In this document: one piece after another, positions 16,701 through 17,408 of the stretch | Numbering within the stretch: position 1 is the stretch's first letter | Layout: each line of letters begins with the position of its first letter | Assembly: GCA_026770585.1 (NCBI GenBank) | Contig: MU646714.1 | Location: forward strand, 284,273-301,680 | Direction: 5' to 3' | Origin: Baffinella frigidus | Taxonomy: Eukaryota; Cryptophyceae; Cryptomonadales; Baffinellaceae | DNA length: 17,408 nucleotides | Position numbers and translations under genes: made by a program | Notes under the pieces: generated by a model | Told to the model about the DNA's origin: nothing | The model's database searches: none | The model's input: the letters and a program-made list of their open reading frames with translations, nothing else

Positions 16701-17213
16701 TTGGCCGAGGCTGCCAAGTGGACCGAAAAGCTCACGGCACCCTAACCCTGACCCCGTGGCCATTTCCCGCCAAAAATTCCGCACGCACGAAGTGGCCTAT
16801 TTTTAAATACCGGAATTCTTCTATTTTTATTATTATAACTTAATGTTGTAATTTACTTGAGAGTACACCTCGCGTTTTTGCTTGAGAGTACGCCTCGCGT
16901 GGCTGAAATCGAAACCGTAAAGCCAGGTGCACGCCAAGTTCGGACGGCTGGCCGAGGCTGCCAAGTGGACCGAGAAGCTCATGACAGGGCAGGGCAGGGC
17001 AGGGCAGGGCAGGGTTTGGGGGGCGTAGGGTAGGGGAGGGGTTGGAGGGCTGGGCGGGGGGTACGCTTCGCCGGCGATACACCGCATGCACCGACCGGGG
17101 GTGAATCCCGGGCGGGAATCCATGCACGCCGGAAACTCTGAACCGCACAACACCAGGTGCACGCCAAGTTCGGGCGGCTGGCCGAGGCTGCCAAGTGGAC
17201 CGAGAAGCTAATG
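13712..17213 (+). CDS. PPR-like (pentatricopeptide repeat) protein, 5' part, at least four exons, incomplete
   Basis: Proposed exons: A to 13833 (PAVLVRFNEMVERGEWAGAA, RLVDEVYAALLGVNPDMHA, donor GTAATC), B 14315-14386 (KLALVLIQAPEEDGQDSRRS, AKLL), C 15601-15675 (EEAEGRFAARGLIDGQ, SACWNSLAA), D 17157-17213 (VHAKFGRLAEAAKWTEKLM). All junctions are phase 0. Joined C/D gives CWNSLAAVHAKFGRLAEAAK, a good match to a PPR motif (YN-L---AK-GRL-EA---), and exon A resembles another. PPR proteins bind organelle RNA for editing, splicing or stability. The start is unresolved: exon A's frame is open back to 13603, acceptors occur at 13711 and earlier, and an ATG at 13548 (MAGEDHACGTPGCRGCS) is in another frame, so an unseen intron is needed. 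The gene must continue past 17408. Exons B, C and D have many copies, and the choice here rests on intact splice sites. Confidence 0.6.
13888..14023 (+). mobile_element. Dispersed element, full-looking copy
   Basis: It starts TAGCTCTGTCTCAG and ends GAAGCAGAGCTGGGA, imperfect terminal inverted repeats around TCACCAATTTGGTGGGCCCG and CCCAGCACGTCAACTTGAGA. It lies in intron A of the PPR-like gene. Confidence 0.7.
14047..15142 (+). repeat. Array of full and partial copies of PPR-like exon B
   Basis: A fragment lies at 14047-14080 (IQAPEEDGQDS region, with a CAG acceptor in front). The full copy is 14315-14386. A second full-length copy is 14580-14651, differing as QHSRHS and carrying a GC instead of GT donor (GCAACA). 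3'-edge copies of the SAKLL segment lie near 14438-14454, 14724-14738, 14789-14806, 14876-14893 and 15124-15142, most with GTACAC or GTAACC donors. A 15029-15070 copy has EEDGRDSRRSAKL. Many share the preamble GGTTTAGGGTTCAGGCTTTA, so the repeat unit is preamble plus exon tail. Confidence 0.85.
14085..14272 (-). mobile_element. Dispersed element, reversed copy
   Basis: CCCAAGTTGACATGCTGGGT, ACCTTTGGACCGGGGAAGAG and CCCGGGCTCACCAAATCGGC are the reverse of the element at 13888. The right end near GCAGAGCTAGGA is uncertain. Confidence 0.6.
15170..15330 (+). repeat. CCCCAAA-type telomere-like block
   Basis: Nearly pure CCCCAAA units at 15250-15310, a local variant of the 7-bp family, ending at the first copy of exon C. 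Confidence 0.85.
15332..16434 (+). repeat. Array of nine copies of PPR-like exon C
   Basis: A near-complete copy at 15332-15393 (EEAEGLFAARGLIDGQSACW) has lost its acceptor: CACGG replaces CACAG. The complete copy is 15601-15675. 3'-edge copies of the GQSACWNSLAA segment lie near 15701-15724, 15801-15836 (GTAAAC donor), 15860-15878, 15889-15911, 16026-16065, 16280-16325 (in-frame TGA replacing Trp) and 16400-16434 (GTGAAT donor). Telomere-like repeats separate them. Confidence 0.85.
16161..16278. repeat. Hairpin cluster of CCTACGG/CCGTAGG repeats
   Basis: CCGTAGGGACA (16161-16171) pairs with TGTCCCTACGG (16178-16188). Further units of CCCTACGGATTGCCTACC and GTAGGGACAGAGGGCT repeat three times. 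It shares 22 identical bases (inverted) with the hairpin element at 2972-2993. It sits among exon C copies. Confidence 0.8.
16435..16670 (+). repeat. Telomere-like block
   Basis: CCCTAAA, then CCCCAAC units, ending before the first copy of exon D. Sense strand C-rich. Confidence 0.8.
16680..16983 (+). repeat. Two extra copies of PPR-like exon D
   Basis: 16680-16736 and 16927-16983 each follow a CCAG acceptor and encode VHAKFGRLAEAAKWTEKL plus T or M. Neither has a donor (GCACCC and ACAGGG follow), whereas the copy at 17157-17213 has GTGTCA. An AT-rich patch at 16800-16860 and GGGCA tandem units at 16985-17015 lie between copies. Confidence 0.85.
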
Positions 17214-17408
17214 GTGTCAACCCTAACCCCTAACCCCTGAACCCTGACCCCCTGACCCCTAACGATGAGACGCCTGGGGGATTTTCACTTCTTAAACCCT
17301 GCACCCTGAACCTTGAACCCTGAACCCTGAACCCTGAACCCCACACCCTGAACCCTGAACCCTGAACCCCACGCCCTGAACCCTGAACCCTGAACCCTGA
17401 ACCCTGAA
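17214..17408 (+). repeat. Telomere-like block (CCCTGAA) at the window end
   Basis: Nearly homogeneous CCCTGAA units from 17290 to the last base, downstream of exon D. The sense strand is C-rich. It is a variant repeat inside a gene and not evidence of a telomere. Confidence 0.8.

Noticed and set aside
17214-17408. Chromosome end (telomere)
   Set aside because: Units are variant CCCTGAA, the same kind of block occurs in introns throughout the window, and the PPR-like gene needs further exons beyond.

Overview
This is a eukaryotic nuclear window, most likely from an alga with a red-algal-derived complex plastid. A cryptophyte is my best guess. Two predicted proteins begin with a signal peptide followed at once by a Phe-started transit peptide (…VSQG/FSAG and …QAAA/FSLGG), the hallmark of such plastids. 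Genes are split by GT-AG introns, exons are GC-rich, and introns are full of degenerate Arabidopsis-type telomere-like repeats (CCCTAAA, CCCTGAA, CCCTACA, CCCCAAA). No long ORF is a gene: the real coding sequence lies in exons of 30-270 bp that must be assembled by splice-site phase and protein family.

Layout. 1-1240: repeats plus a minus-strand exon of an unrecognised gene, present in three copies. 1240-2260: a dispersed element, then the 5' flank of the first gene. 2261-6153 (+): a five-exon gene for a 196-aa plastid-targeted DUF1279/FAM210-like membrane protein. 6154-7674: convergent intergenic region with GC minisatellites and several inverted-repeat (MITE-like) elements. 13447-7675 (-): an eight-exon gene for a 225-aa plastid-targeted protein with two HMG boxes. 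13448-13547: a short divergent promoter region. 13712 to at least 17213 (+): exons of a pentatricopeptide-repeat-like (PPR) gene that continues past the window. Exon phases agree at every internal junction of the first two models and at the three junctions of the PPR model.

Most unusual feature. Exons, or the exon edges carrying splice sites, are repeatedly copied inside neighbouring introns, interleaved with telomere-like repeats. Examples are DUF1279 exon 4 (five copies), its terminal exon (three), PPR exons B (about nine), C (nine) and D (three), and HMG exons 3, 5, 6 and 7. Many copies keep AG/GT sites and phase 0; others have lost a splice site or gained a stop. The telomere-like repeats run mostly with the C-rich strand as the sense strand in all four genes, although the genes point both ways. 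This suggests the repeats are tied to transcription or splicing (pyrimidine tract plus CTAAC-like branch point), not to chromosome ends.

The two complete genes imply plastid roles: an inner or thylakoid membrane protein of unknown function, and a nucleoid DNA-binding protein. PPR proteins usually act on organelle RNA. All exon models were made by eye and need RNA evidence.
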